Of a stretch of 64,000 nt of DNA, positions 43,958 to 52,127 are shown piece after piece. Numbering within the stretch: position 1 is the first letter of the stretch; each line of letters starts with the position of its first letter. Made by a program: the position numbers and the translations under genes. Source of the DNA: SG8-41 sp963699525 (GTDB lineage Bacteria; Pseudomonadota; Gammaproteobacteria; Burkholderiales; SG8-41); the NCBI GenBank assembly GCA_963699525.1, contig CAVOUI010000013.1, forward strand, positions 1-64,000. Reading direction: 5' to 3'. The notes under the pieces are model-generated. The model worked only from the letters and a program-made list of their open reading frames with translations. It made no database searches and was not told the origin of the DNA.

Positions 43958-44926
43958 CTAGTCGATCTTGATCCCGGTTTCCTTGCGGATGCGAACCCAC
44001 CTTGCGTAATCGTCCTGTAGTTGGCGCGTAAACTCCTCAGGACTGTTGCGGACCACTTCGGCGCCGACTTTCTCGAATGCCTGGCGCGTGCGCGGCTGCG
44101 CAATGACCGCATCGACTGCATCGCGCAGCTTCCGAACCGCTTCTTCGGGCGATGCCGCCGGAATGGCAAGCGTGGACCACGTCGAATAATCGTAGCCGCG
44201 GACCCCCGATTCGTCGATCGTCGGCACGTCGGGCAAGAGCTTCGAGCGCTGCGGAGTCGTCACCGCCAGTGCGCGCAGCCTGCCTGCTTTGATGTAGGGT
44301 CCCGAGGAAGTGACTTGATCGAATGCCAGATGAATTTCTCCGGTCAGGATGGCGACGGATGCGGCGGCGCCGCCTTTATAGGGCACGTGCGTGAATTTCA
44401 CTCGCGCCATCGACTGAAACAGCTCGCCCATCAGGTGCCCGCCGGAACCCTGGCCCGCCGATCCCATGAAGAGTTCTCCTGGACGCGCCTTTGAAAACGC
44501 GATGAGCTCCTTGACGCTGCGCACCGGCAGCGAGGGGTGCACGCTAAGAGCGCTCGCGACGAGCGAAATGCGCGACGTGTACACGAAGTCGCGCAGCGGC
44601 TGGTACTCGATATCGTCGTGAAACACTGGCTGGGACACAAGCGTGCCGGGTGCGCCGAGCAGGACCGTGTATCCGTCGGGCGGCGATTTGGCGACCAGAG
44701 CGGAACCAATCCTGCCTCCCGCCCCGCTGCGGTTTTCGACGATCACGGGTTGCCCCAGAACTTCCGTGAGTCCAGGAGCGATGGTCCGCGCCGTGATGTC
44801 GATGTTTCCACCGGGGGCGAACGGGACGACGATGCGGATCGGTTTGGATGGGTAGCCCTGGCAATAGGCAATTGCGTGTGCAAGCAGCGCCATTCCGCCC
44901 ATCGCCAGCCACAAGGCTTTTGCCAT
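43958..44926 (-). CDS. Bug-family TTT substrate-binding protein
   Basis: A 322-residue receptor from 44926, whose ATG follows GAGGAGAAC. Signal MAKALWLAMGGMALLAHAIA, then YPSKPIRIVVPFAPGGNID, VENRSGAGGRIG and SPPDGYTVLLG. It is convergent with the Bug gene at 42972 and unrelated at close range. It is monocistronic with a 230 bp upstream gap before a DUF4136 gene. Confidence 0.93.
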   Translation of the reverse strand: MAKALWLAMGGMALLAHAIAYCQGYPSKPIRIVVPFAPGGNIDITARTIAPGLTEVLGQPVIVENRSGAGGRIGSALVAKSPPDGYTVLLGAPGTLVSQPVFHDDIEYQPLRDFVYTSRISLVASALSVHPSLPVRSVKELIAFSKARPGELFMGSAGQGSGGHLMGELFQSMARVKFTHVPYKGGAAASVAILTGEIHLAFDQVTSSGPYIKAGRLRALAVTTPQRSKLLPDVPTIDESGVRGYDYSTWSTLAIPAASPEEAVRKLRDAVDAVIAQPRTRQAFEKVGAEVVRNSPEEFTRQLQDDYARWVRIRKETGIKID

Positions 44927-45155
44927 GCGGTTCTCCTCGTAAAGTTTTTTGGTGGAATGATGGCACAGTGTTCCCAATCGGCGAGCCCGTCAAGCGCCGC
45001 AATCCAGTGCTTGAAGCTCTTCTGAACGGTCCAACAATCCATCTCATGTTAATTTCGCTCTCTCCGCGCACCTCTCAACGGGCGATCGGAGCGAGTCTAG
45101 TGGTAAGAGGGGTGAACTTGTTGACTCCCGCATCGGCCTGCCATAACGTGTGCGT

Positions 45156-45701
45156 ATGAAGCGCGCAACGCATGCACTGATGCTGAGCATTGCCTTGGCC
45201 GCCTGCGCCACCTCGCCCTCGGCGGACATCGACTTCGACTACGATACGGCGGCGGATTTCACCGCGCTCAAGACCTTCGGCTGGATGCCGCCGGCCGGCA
45301 ACGCGGCCGGGGACGAGCTGCTGGTGAAGCGCATCCGGAGCGCGGTGGATACCCAGCTCCAGGCGAAGGGACGCACGGCGTCGGCGGCCAACCCCGACTT
45401 CCTCATCGGCATGCAGCTTTCCGGAAAGACCACGTACGGCGGCTCCGTCGGGGCCGGCATTTCGGTGGGAATCCCCGTGGGCAGGGCGGGGCGGGTCTCC
45501 GTGGGCGGAGGAAAGAGCAAGCCCATCGAGAATAAAGAGGGGACGCTCGTCCTGGATTTCCTGGACGCCAAGACCAAGTCGCTCGTGTGGCGGGCGACGG
45601 CTTCGGGAGCGGTCGAGCCGTCGTCCACGCCCGAGTATCAGCAGAACCGGATCAACGCGATCGTCGCGGAGATGCTGTCCTACTTCCCGCCCAAGAAATA
45701 G
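45156..45701 (+). CDS. DUF4136 lipoprotein
   Basis: A 181-residue lipoprotein from the ATG at 45156 (a GTG at 45150 is also possible). The leader HALMLSIALAACATSPS has a lipobox AAC. The DUF4136 core starts DIDFDYDTAADFTALKTFGW and ends LSYFPPKK, with a Gly-rich loop (YGGSVGAGISVGIPVG). It probably sits in the outer membrane. Function is unknown. The preceding 230 bp has no other gene. Confidence 0.9.
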   Translation: MKRATHALMLSIALAACATSPSADIDFDYDTAADFTALKTFGWMPPAGNAAGDELLVKRIRSAVDTQLQAKGRTASAANPDFLIGMQLSGKTTYGGSVGAGISVGIPVGRAGRVSVGGGKSKPIENKEGTLVLDFLDAKTKSLVWRATASGAVEPSSTPEYQQNRINAIVAEMLSYFPPKK

Positions 45702-45786
45702 ACGGATAAAGGACCGCGTCGCAGGAAGGGCTGTTCAACCTACCCAACTATAGGAACGCAAAGTGGCAACGAGCTCACTCTCCGCA

Positions 45787-45981
45787 ATGAAGATCATTGG
45801 CATCGTCCTGGTGGTCATCGGCCTTGGCCTGGCACTCTGGGGATATCGGTTGTCCGGCAATGTCGATTCGCAAATTAGCCAGGTTTTCACAGGTTCGGCC
45901 ACTGACAAGGTCATGACGTTCTACATCAGCGGCGCGGCCAGCTTCGTCGTTGGCCTGTTCCTGCTCCTCAAGAAGACCTGA
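45787..45981 (+). CDS. DUF3185 small membrane protein
   Basis: A 64-residue membrane protein: MKIIGIVLVVIGLGLALWGY, then SGNVDSQISQVFTGSATDK, then TFYISGAASFVVGLFLLLKK. Two TM helices flank a short loop; the pattern matches DUF3185. The ATG at 45787 is preferred over an earlier in-frame GTG because it gives the family N-terminus. It is convergent with the gene cassette pair. Confidence 0.88.
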   Translation: MKIIGIVLVVIGLGLALWGYRLSGNVDSQISQVFTGSATDKVMTFYISGAASFVVGLFLLLKKT

Positions 45982-46041
45982 CCCGATCGCAGTGGGGGCT
46001 GCACGCGCGCGTCGCGGGCGGAGGAAGCACGCCGAGCACTG

Positions 46042-46115
46042 TTGGAACCCGTACGGGGCGCGCCGAAGGCGCATCCCAGCGAACGAAAGTGAACGACTTA
46101 AGCGCATCATTAGGA
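46042..46115 (-). other. terminal, degenerate attC site
   Basis: On the minus strand, R'' TCCTAAT (46109-46115) is complementary to the TTAGGA that opens this cassette at 46504-46509, apart from its last base. It overlaps the TAA stop of the gene at 46110. The expected R' box is degenerate (GTTCCAA at 46042-46048). A GATGCGCC-TTCG-GGCGCGCC-like hairpin lies between. It is probably the last, decayed site of the array. Confidence 0.55.
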
Positions 46116-46487
46116 TTTTCTTGTTTTATTAATAAGATACTTTCTTGCGCCAAGATACGAGCCAACTACTGAAATTGCACTACCAGCAAGAATTATCTGA
46201 ATGACAAACCAGACGCTGCTATCTTTTTCAAAAATGGATGCCGCTAGTAGCATGACAATAAACCCAACAGCGCCACCCATGGCCAAATGTCTCAACAGAA
46301 ATCTTGGCTCAATATTTCTGACTGTTACATAACCACCAATAATTAATGCAGGCACAAATATTAGATACGGCAAAGCATTCCAATTAATACCAAGAAGAAA
46401 TACCAGAAAAGTCATCGCCTGCCAGAGCAGAATGCCAGACAAGAAACTAGCCAAAACTCCAAACAAGATGGGTTTTATAGTGGACAT
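46110..46487 (-). CDS. gene-cassette membrane protein, hypothetical
   Basis: A 125-residue integral membrane protein with four helices (ILFGVLASFLSGILLW, LPYLIFVPALIIGGYV, MGGAVGFIVMLLAASIF and VIQIILAGSAISVVGSYLGA). Family unknown. The gene is strikingly AT-rich compared with its surroundings, a sign of recent transfer. It is bounded by the GTTAGGA core (46504-46510) and a TCCTAAT box overlapping its stop, so it is the second cassette of a two-cassette array. Confidence 0.8.
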   Translation of the reverse strand: MSTIKPILFGVLASFLSGILLWQAMTFLVFLLGINWNALPYLIFVPALIIGGYVTVRNIEPRFLLRHLAMGGAVGFIVMLLAASIFEKDSSVWFVIQIILAGSAISVVGSYLGARKYLINKTRKS

Positions 46488-46503
46488 TTCAACTTTTTCA
46501 AAA

Positions 46504-46572
46504 TCCTAACGTGGCACTCACCCGCACGAGCGAGCGCAGCTCGCGAGGGGCGGGTGCAGCAGCAGGTTAGAC
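46504..46572 (-). other. attC recombination site
   Basis: On the minus strand, R'' GTCTAAC (46566-46572) leads through a palindromic middle (CGCCCCTCGCGAGC and GCTCGCTCGTGCGGG) to R' GTTAGGA (46504-46510); 69 bp. R'' exactly complements the GTTAGAC at 47012-47018 that opens the upstream cassette, the signature of a real cassette. The last base of R' deviates from the consensus Y. Confidence 0.82.
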
Positions 46573-46579
46573 GCGACAC

Positions 46580-46972
46580 TCATTCGCTGCCCGGCTTGGG
46601 AAACACCTTTGCTCTGAGGACAGAGAACCAAATGCCGCAAATGGTAAGACTTCCAATCCCGTATAAGAAGGGGACGGCGTTGTAGAACGCCACAGGGCCC
46701 GCCTCGGTAGCGATCTCTGCGACAAAGAGAATTGTCATTCCAGAAAGCAATAGAAGGGGCCAATGTCTCCAGAGTAGAAGTGTCAGCACAGTTCCTACCA
46801 CCAATGCAGCAATTGATGCGAGAGCCAAGGGAATGGCCACCAGAAAGCCCAGGACTCCAGCGGTGCCAGAATCCATCGGGATCGCACCCATGACACCGAC
46901 AACTAGAGCGCTCGCCCCGCAAAACAAGAAACATCCATAGGCGAGATCGTACTTGGATCGGTCTTTATTCAC
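46580..46972 (-). CDS. gene-cassette membrane protein, hypothetical
   Basis: A 130-residue membrane protein with about four helices (LAYGCFLFCGASALVVGVMG, AGVLGFLVAIPLALASIAAL, LLLLSGMTILFVAEI and FLYGIGSLTICGIWFSVL). No family is recognised. It is enclosed between GTTAGAC (47012-47018) and the attC at 46504-46572 and is AT-rich for this chromosome. It is the first cassette of the pair. Small orphan membrane proteins are typical cassette cargo. Confidence 0.8.
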   Translation of the reverse strand: MNKDRSKYDLAYGCFLFCGASALVVGVMGAIPMDSGTAGVLGFLVAIPLALASIAALVVGTVLTLLLWRHWPLLLLSGMTILFVAEIATEAGPVAFYNAVPFLYGIGSLTICGIWFSVLRAKVFPKPGSE

Positions 46973-47051
46973 CGTTTCGCCCGGCGGACATGACGGCCCA
47001 TGGGATCAAACGTCTAACGGCGCAGCTCGACGCCTTCCATGCACTGCAGCG

Positions 47052-48033
47052 TCAGAGCAGAGGGTCGATAAACTCGACCATCTTCTTGCGTTGCGCAGCA
47101 TCGGGCAGCCGGCCGCGCCCGGCGTTGAGGTTGTCCACCACGTACTCCGGCTTGTCCATGCCGGGTATCACGCAGGTCACCGCCTCGCTTGCGAGGAGGT
47201 ACTTGAGGAAGAACTGGCCCCAGGTCGTCGCCTCGAATTCCGCGGCCCACTCCGGCACCGGCTTGCCGCGCACGGCGCGGAACAGCCGGGCGCGGGCGAA
47301 CGGCAGGTTGACCAGTACCGCGGTGCCGGTATCCGCGGCCGCGGGCAGCAGCCGCTGCTCGACGCTCCTCTCGGCCATCGAGTAGTTGACCTGGATGAAA
47401 TCGAGCTTCTCGGTCCGCAGGATCTCGATCAGCCGGTCGTTGGCCCGTTCCTGGCTCTGGGAGTGGGTCACGCCGATATAGCGGAACACGCCGCGCTCTT
47501 TCCACTCGCGCAGCAGCGCGAGCTGCGCGGCGATCTCGCTGCGGTCCACGAAGCCGACGTTGTGGATCTGCATCAGGTCGATTTTTTCCGTGCGCAGCCG
47601 GCGCTGCGATTGCTGCATCTCGGCGATCGCTCGCTCCCGGCTGGTGGCGCGCACTTTCGTCGCCAGGAACACCCTGTCGCGCGCCGTCATTTCGGTGAGC
47701 AGGTCGCCGACCACGGATTCCGCGGCGCCGTAGGACGGGCGCGGTGTCGATCAGACGCCCGCCGCCCGCGAGCAGCGTCTCGATGACCGCACGGCGTTCA
47801 CTGCGTTGCGCGGCGTCGGCGCCGATATCGAAAACGATGGCGGTGCCGAGACCGATCGCTGCGAGGCGCTCCCCGGTGCGCGGGATCGACCGCGTGAGCA
47901 GCGGTTTCGCAGTTGCCGTCGCGGCGCGGGCCGGAACGATCCCGAGCGCGGCGGCCGCACCGAGGCCGGCGGTCATGGCCAGCGCCTCGCGGCGCGTGAA
48001 GAGACGGGGGGACCGTTTGTTGTCGAACTTCAC
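47052..48033 (-). CDS. Tat-exported aldo/keto reductase, one frameshift
   Basis: An aldo/keto reductase of about 325 aa from a GTG at 48033 (RBS GGAGCC). The Tat signal is FTRREALAMTAGLGAAAALG, ending ARAAT. Near 47738 an extra C shifts the frame: GRLIDTAP is followed, in the next frame, by YGAAESVVGDLL. The rest is intact: LATKVRATSRERA, LMQIHNVGFVD, FIQVNYSMAERSVE and CVIPGMDKPEYVVDNL. It is a paralogue of 39580, also with a Tat signal. It is followed by the cassette array boundary. Confidence 0.88.
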
Positions 48034-48034
48034 G

Positions 48035-49363
48035 TCAGGCTCCTTGTGCGGTAGGTGAGGGCGTAGCCGGCGCGCGCGTGCGGCGCTCGTGCACGCGGCC
48101 GAGGGCCAGGGCGAGTGCGAGCCAGGCCGCGGTAACGGGCACGGTGGCGAGCGAAATCGCGCCGAGCTCGAGTCCGATTCCGCGCAGCGCGGAGAACAGC
48201 CACCCGCTCACCGCGTCGGCGCCGCGGAAGACCACGAGGTCGATCACGTTCTTCGCCTTGTATTTCTCCTCGCGCTCGAGCACCGTGAACAGCACCTCCC
48301 GCGCAGGGTTGGAGATCGCGAAGTTGGCGGCGCGCTGCGCGGCCTGGAAGGCTATCACGACCCAAAGTGCAGGCGTGATCCACAGCGCGAGGAAGCCGAG
48401 GCAGAACACCGCCGGCAGGAAGGCGGCCGCCGGGCCGGCGCCGAAGCGCGCGATCAGCCTTCCCGTCGCGAGGAATTGCACGAGGAGGGTCAGGATCCCG
48501 ACCGCGAGGTCGATGGTGGCAAAGATGCGTGTGCGCACCGCGGGATCATCGGATGCGGCGGCCACGATGTTCGCCTGCTGGAAATAGAGAAAGGTCCCGG
48601 CGAGGGAAAGCAGCGCCACCCAGAACGCGATGCCGGCGAGGTAGGAGGAGCGCAGCAGCAGGCTGATGCCCGCGAGCCAGCCCCCGCCCATGCCCGCCGT
48701 TTCGGGCTGCCGTGTGGGTGCGGCAGCTGCGGGCGCTTCCGCCTTCACCCGCGGCGCTGCCGCTTCGAGGCGTGCCGCGCACAGTACCGCCGCTTCGAGC
48801 AGCAGGGCGGCGACGATCAGGAGATTGACATGGCCGAGCGGCACCGCGAGCCCGACCGTTACCGCCGGACCCAGGAGCGCTCCGGCCGAGCCCCCGGCGG
48901 CGATGAATCCGAACAGCCGCTTGCCCTGCTCGGACGCGTAGAGATCGGCCATGAACGACCAGAACACCGAGACGGCGAACAGGTTGAACACGCTGATCCA
49001 CACGAAGAACACGCGCGCGACGTGGACAGCGCCGATGTCGAGTGTAAGGAGCAGCCAGAAGATCGCGATGTTGAGGACGAAGAAGTGGTAGACGAGCGGG
49101 ATGAAGCGCCGGCGCGGCAGCCTCGCGACAACGGCGCCGAACACCGGCACCACGGCGAGCATCACGAAAAAGGTCGCCGTGAAGAGCCACGGCAGGTTCC
49201 TCACGCCGCCCGCGATGCCCATCTCGTCGCGCAGCGGCCGCAGCACGTAGTAGCCGGCGAGGAGGCAGAAGAAATAGGCGAACGACCAGAGGAGCGCCTG
49301 CGCTTCGCCCGGCCGGACGGCCACCACCCGCGCGAGCCAGCGCGGAGCGGTTGCTTCGCTCAT
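48035..49363 (-). CDS. MFS-type transporter (ATP/ADP translocase-like)
   Basis: A 442-residue, roughly 12-TM membrane protein. The N-terminal SFAYFFCLLAGYYVLRPLRDEMG matches the Tlc/NTT-like branch of MFS proteins found in free-living bacteria, where nucleotide transport is not established. Later blocks are MADLYASEQGKRLFGFIAAGG and NPAREVLFTVLEREEKYKAKN. It abuts the exported reductase gene at 49364 and the aldo/keto reductase gene at 48033, so all three are probably cotranscribed. Confidence 0.88.
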   Translation of the reverse strand: MSEATAPRWLARVVAVRPGEAQALLWSFAYFFCLLAGYYVLRPLRDEMGIAGGVRNLPWLFTATFFVMLAVVPVFGAVVARLPRRRFIPLVYHFFVLNIAIFWLLLTLDIGAVHVARVFFVWISVFNLFAVSVFWSFMADLYASEQGKRLFGFIAAGGSAGALLGPAVTVGLAVPLGHVNLLIVAALLLEAAVLCAARLEAAAPRVKAEAPAAAAPTRQPETAGMGGGWLAGISLLLRSSYLAGIAFWVALLSLAGTFLYFQQANIVAAASDDPAVRTRIFATIDLAVGILTLLVQFLATGRLIARFGAGPAAAFLPAVFCLGFLALWITPALWVVIAFQAAQRAANFAISNPAREVLFTVLEREEKYKAKNVIDLVVFRGADAVSGWLFSALRGIGLELGAISLATVPVTAAWLALALALGRVHERRTRAPATPSPTAQGA

Positions 49364-50104
49364 CTAGGGCTTGAGGCCAAGCGCCTGGCGCAGTTCCGCG
49401 GCGGTCATCGGCCGGCCGAACACGGCACTGCCGTAATCGAACTCCCGCGCACGCGCGAGTCCGCCGACCACCACCGGCTCGTGGCCGGCGTCCCGCACGA
49501 GGCGGATCGCCGTCTTCAGGGCTTGCGCGTCGTCCCCGGCGATCGGGATACCGAGGCGCTCCCCGGCGCGATGCGCGTCGTCGCGCATGCGAACGTAGCC
49601 CACCTCGTTGTAGGCGCGCACGATCCGCGCTCCAGGCAGGAACTCCGGCGACGCGACGCCCGTGCCCTTGGCAAGCGCGTCCTTCGCCATGGCGCCGTCC
49701 CGGCCTGGAACGGGGTTGCTCGCATCGAGCACGATTTTTCCCTTGATCTCGGCGGCGAGGTCGCGTCCGAGCCCGGGCAGCGCCGCGTAGGGCACCGCGA
49801 AGAACAGCACCTCGCCGAACGCGGCGGCCTCCTTGGGCGTGCCGGCGCGCGCGCCGGCGCCGATGCTCGCGGCAAGCTTGCGGTCGTGCTCGAGATCGAG
49901 CGACGAAAACATGACCTCATGCCCGGCTTTCACCCACAGCGTTCCGATCGTCCCGCCGACCCGGCCCGAGCCGATCACGCCGATCCGAAGGCCCTTGGCG
50001 CCCTCGGCTGACCGCGCCCCGAGAGGCAGCGCGCAGAGGAGAATTCCCGCGGCGGACTGCAGCACGAGGCGGCGTTTCGGTTGCGGCGTGTTCTCGGCGC
50101 TCAT
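49364..50104 (-). CDS. Tat-exported NADP-oxidoreductase (F420-reductase-like fold)
   Basis: A 246-residue protein with a twin-arginine-type signal (PKRRLVLQSAAGILLCALPLG). It is followed by a Rossmann domain starting GLRIGVIGSGRVGGTIG, with FFAVPYAALPG and VLDASNPVPGRDG, the pattern of NADPH-dependent F420 reductase-like proteins. The coenzyme partner is unknown, and F420 use is not implied. It is the first gene of a minus-strand group with the MFS transporter and aldo/keto reductase. Confidence 0.88.
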   Translation of the reverse strand: MSAENTPQPKRRLVLQSAAGILLCALPLGARSAEGAKGLRIGVIGSGRVGGTIGTLWVKAGHEVMFSSLDLEHDRKLAASIGAGARAGTPKEAAAFGEVLFFAVPYAALPGLGRDLAAEIKGKIVLDASNPVPGRDGAMAKDALAKGTGVASPEFLPGARIVRAYNEVGYVRMRDDAHRAGERLGIPIAGDDAQALKTAIRLVRDAGHEPVVVGGLARAREFDYGSAVFGRPMTAAELRQALGLKP

Positions 50105-50246
50105 CGAATGGACCTCATGGCGTGACTGCGGATGAAGGCGAGAGGATACATCAATATTCCCTCGGGTCAGGACAACGCTACAGCGGTTGACCTTGCCGGT
50201 GGCGGACAGGATACTCACCTTTTTTCCATTCACGAGGGGGAAAACC

Positions 50247-51218
50247 ATGACAAGAATGGCACGCTGTGCGCTGCTTGCCTGTGCCACGGCAATCGGCATT
50301 CAATCGCAGGGACTGTCGGCCCAGACCTATCCGGCCAAACCCATCCGCGTGATCGTTCCCTTCGGCACGGGCGGTCCGGCCGACATCTACGCCCGTTTCC
50401 TGGGCCAGCACATGCAGGCGCCCCTCGGCCAGCCGTGGGTCGTGGAAGCCCGGCCCGGCGCCGGGTCCATCATCGGCACGGAAATAGTCGCCAAGTCCCC
50501 CGCCGACGGCTACACGCTGCTGGTCATGTCCAATACGCATACCGTCAATGAGTCGCTGGTGCCCAAGAAGCCGTTCGTGCTGATGAAGGACTTCGTCGCG
50601 GTAGCTCCGATCAATTATTCGGACTTGCTGCTCGTGGCGCACCCGTCGGTTCCGGCGAAGACCGTCAAGGAGCTGGTCGCTATTGCGAAGAAGGGTGGCA
50701 TGAGCTACTCGTCTTCCGGAACGGGCACGCCCTACCACATGGCCGGCGAGCTGTTCAAGGCGTTGGCAGGGGTGGATATCCTGCACGTTCCCCACAAGAG
50801 CAGCGGGGACGCGCGCACCAGCGTCATGAGCGGGCAAACCGACATGATGCTGGATGCGATCACCACCATGCTGCCGATCGCGCAGGCCGGCAGGGTGCGG
50901 GCGCTCGCCACCTCGGGACGGACGCGTTCTTCCGTGGCGCCGGATCTCCCGACGATCGCCGAAGCGGGCGTGAAAGGCTACGAGACCACGATCTGGATCG
51001 GAATCATGGCGCCGGCCGGAACGCCGAGAGCGATCGTCGAACGGCTCAACGCGGAAATCACGAAGGTCGTCAACCGTCCCGACGTGAAAGCGGTGTGGGC
51101 CAAGCAGGGCGCGGTTCCGCTGACGATGTCGGTTGCGGACTACGAGAAGTACCTCTACGCCGATATCGCGAAGTGGGCGAAAGTCGTCAAGATCTCCGGC
51201 GCCCGCGCCGATCGGTAA
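50247..51218 (+). CDS. Bug-family TTT substrate-binding protein
   Basis: A 323-residue receptor from the ATG at 50247 (site GAGGGGGAAAACC). The signal ends near LSAQT; then YPAKPIRVIVPFGTGGPAD, VVEARPGAGSIIG and SPADGYTLLVMS. It opens a run ending in tctB and tctA: receptor, FAH hydrolase, receptor, TctB, TctA. Its stop overlaps the next start (TAATG at 51216-51220), so it is tightly coupled. Confidence 0.94.
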   Translation: MTRMARCALLACATAIGIQSQGLSAQTYPAKPIRVIVPFGTGGPADIYARFLGQHMQAPLGQPWVVEARPGAGSIIGTEIVAKSPADGYTLLVMSNTHTVNESLVPKKPFVLMKDFVAVAPINYSDLLLVAHPSVPAKTVKELVAIAKKGGMSYSSSGTGTPYHMAGELFKALAGVDILHVPHKSSGDARTSVMSGQTDMMLDAITTMLPIAQAGRVRALATSGRTRSSVAPDLPTIAEAGVKGYETTIWIGIMAPAGTPRAIVERLNAEITKVVNRPDVKAVWAKQGAVPLTMSVADYEKYLYADIAKWAKVVKISGARADR

Positions 51219-52102
51219 TGCGCCTGGTCACGTTTTCGGACGACGAGGGCGTGCGCATCGGCGTGCACGATCCGGCCTCCGGCACGATCGTCGATCTTTC
51301 CGCGGGCACGCGGCTGCCGCGCGACATGACGGGGTTCATCGCGCTCGGCAAGAGCGGGCTCGCCCGCGCGCGGCGCGCCGTGAAAAGCGGGGAGGGCCGA
51401 ATCGCTGCCGCAAGCGTCAAGCTGCTCGCCCCGATTCCGCGCCCCGCGAAGAACGTTCTGTGCGTCGGCAAGAACTACCACGATCACGCGCGGGAGTTCC
51501 AGGCGAGCGGCGTCGACGCGACCGGCAAGGAGGTGGTGCCGGAGGTGCCGATCATCTTCACCAAGTGGCCGAACTCGGTGATCGGCCCGGGCGAGCCCAT
51601 CCCCAGCGCCAACGATTACACCGATTCGACCGATTACGAGGGCGAGCTCACGGTGGTGATCGGGGAGGGCGGCCGCGGCATTTCGCGCAAGGACGCCTAC
51701 GACCACGTCTACGGCTACACGATCGTCAACGACGTCTCGTCGCGCACGCTGCAGAACCGGCACCGCCAGTGGTTCCTCGGCAAGAGCCTCGACGGCTACT
51801 GCCCGATGGGGCCATGCATCCTCACCGCGGACGAGGTGAAGGAGGTGGGCAGGATGCATCTCACGACGAAGGTCAACGGCGAGCTGCGTCAGGACGCGCT
51901 CGTGAGCCAGCTGATCTTCGACATCCCGACTCTGATCGAGACGATCTCGCGCGTGATGCTGCTGGAGCCGGGCGACCTCATCGCCACCGGCACCTGCGCC
52001 GGCGTTGGCATCGGCTTCGATCCGCCGAAGTACCTGAAGAGGGGCGACACCGTGGCGATCACCATCGAGCCGATCGGCACGCTGGAGAACCCGGTGAGCT
52101 AG
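51218..52102 (+). CDS. fumarylacetoacetate hydrolase-family protein
   Basis: A 294-residue FAH-family enzyme. Metal ligands and loop: VLCVGKNYHDHARE, then DSTDYEGELTVVIGEGGRG with the Glu-Glu metal site, and WFLGKSLDGYCPMGPCI. Members hydrolyse or decarboxylate 2-oxo acids and acylpyruvates. Sitting between two TTT receptors, it probably degrades the imported carboxylate, by inference. The start overlaps the previous stop by one base. Confidence 0.94.
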   Translation: MRLVTFSDDEGVRIGVHDPASGTIVDLSAGTRLPRDMTGFIALGKSGLARARRAVKSGEGRIAAASVKLLAPIPRPAKNVLCVGKNYHDHAREFQASGVDATGKEVVPEVPIIFTKWPNSVIGPGEPIPSANDYTDSTDYEGELTVVIGEGGRGISRKDAYDHVYGYTIVNDVSSRTLQNRHRQWFLGKSLDGYCPMGPCILTADEVKEVGRMHLTTKVNGELRQDALVSQLIFDIPTLIETISRVMLLEPGDLIATGTCAGVGIGFDPPKYLKRGDTVAITIEPIGTLENPVS

Positions 52103-52127
52103 AATGGACGAGAGAAGAGGAGGAGAC

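Noticed and set aside
48035..49363. Functional link between the ATP/ADP-translocase-like protein and the FAM173-like methyltransferases, by analogy with eukaryotic ANT methylation
   Set aside because: Too speculative: the genes are 6 kb apart in different operons and nucleotide transport is not established for this branch.
48089..50011. 640-residue plus-strand ORF
   Set aside because: Shadow opposite the MFS transporter and reductase genes; composition typical of antisense high-GC frames.
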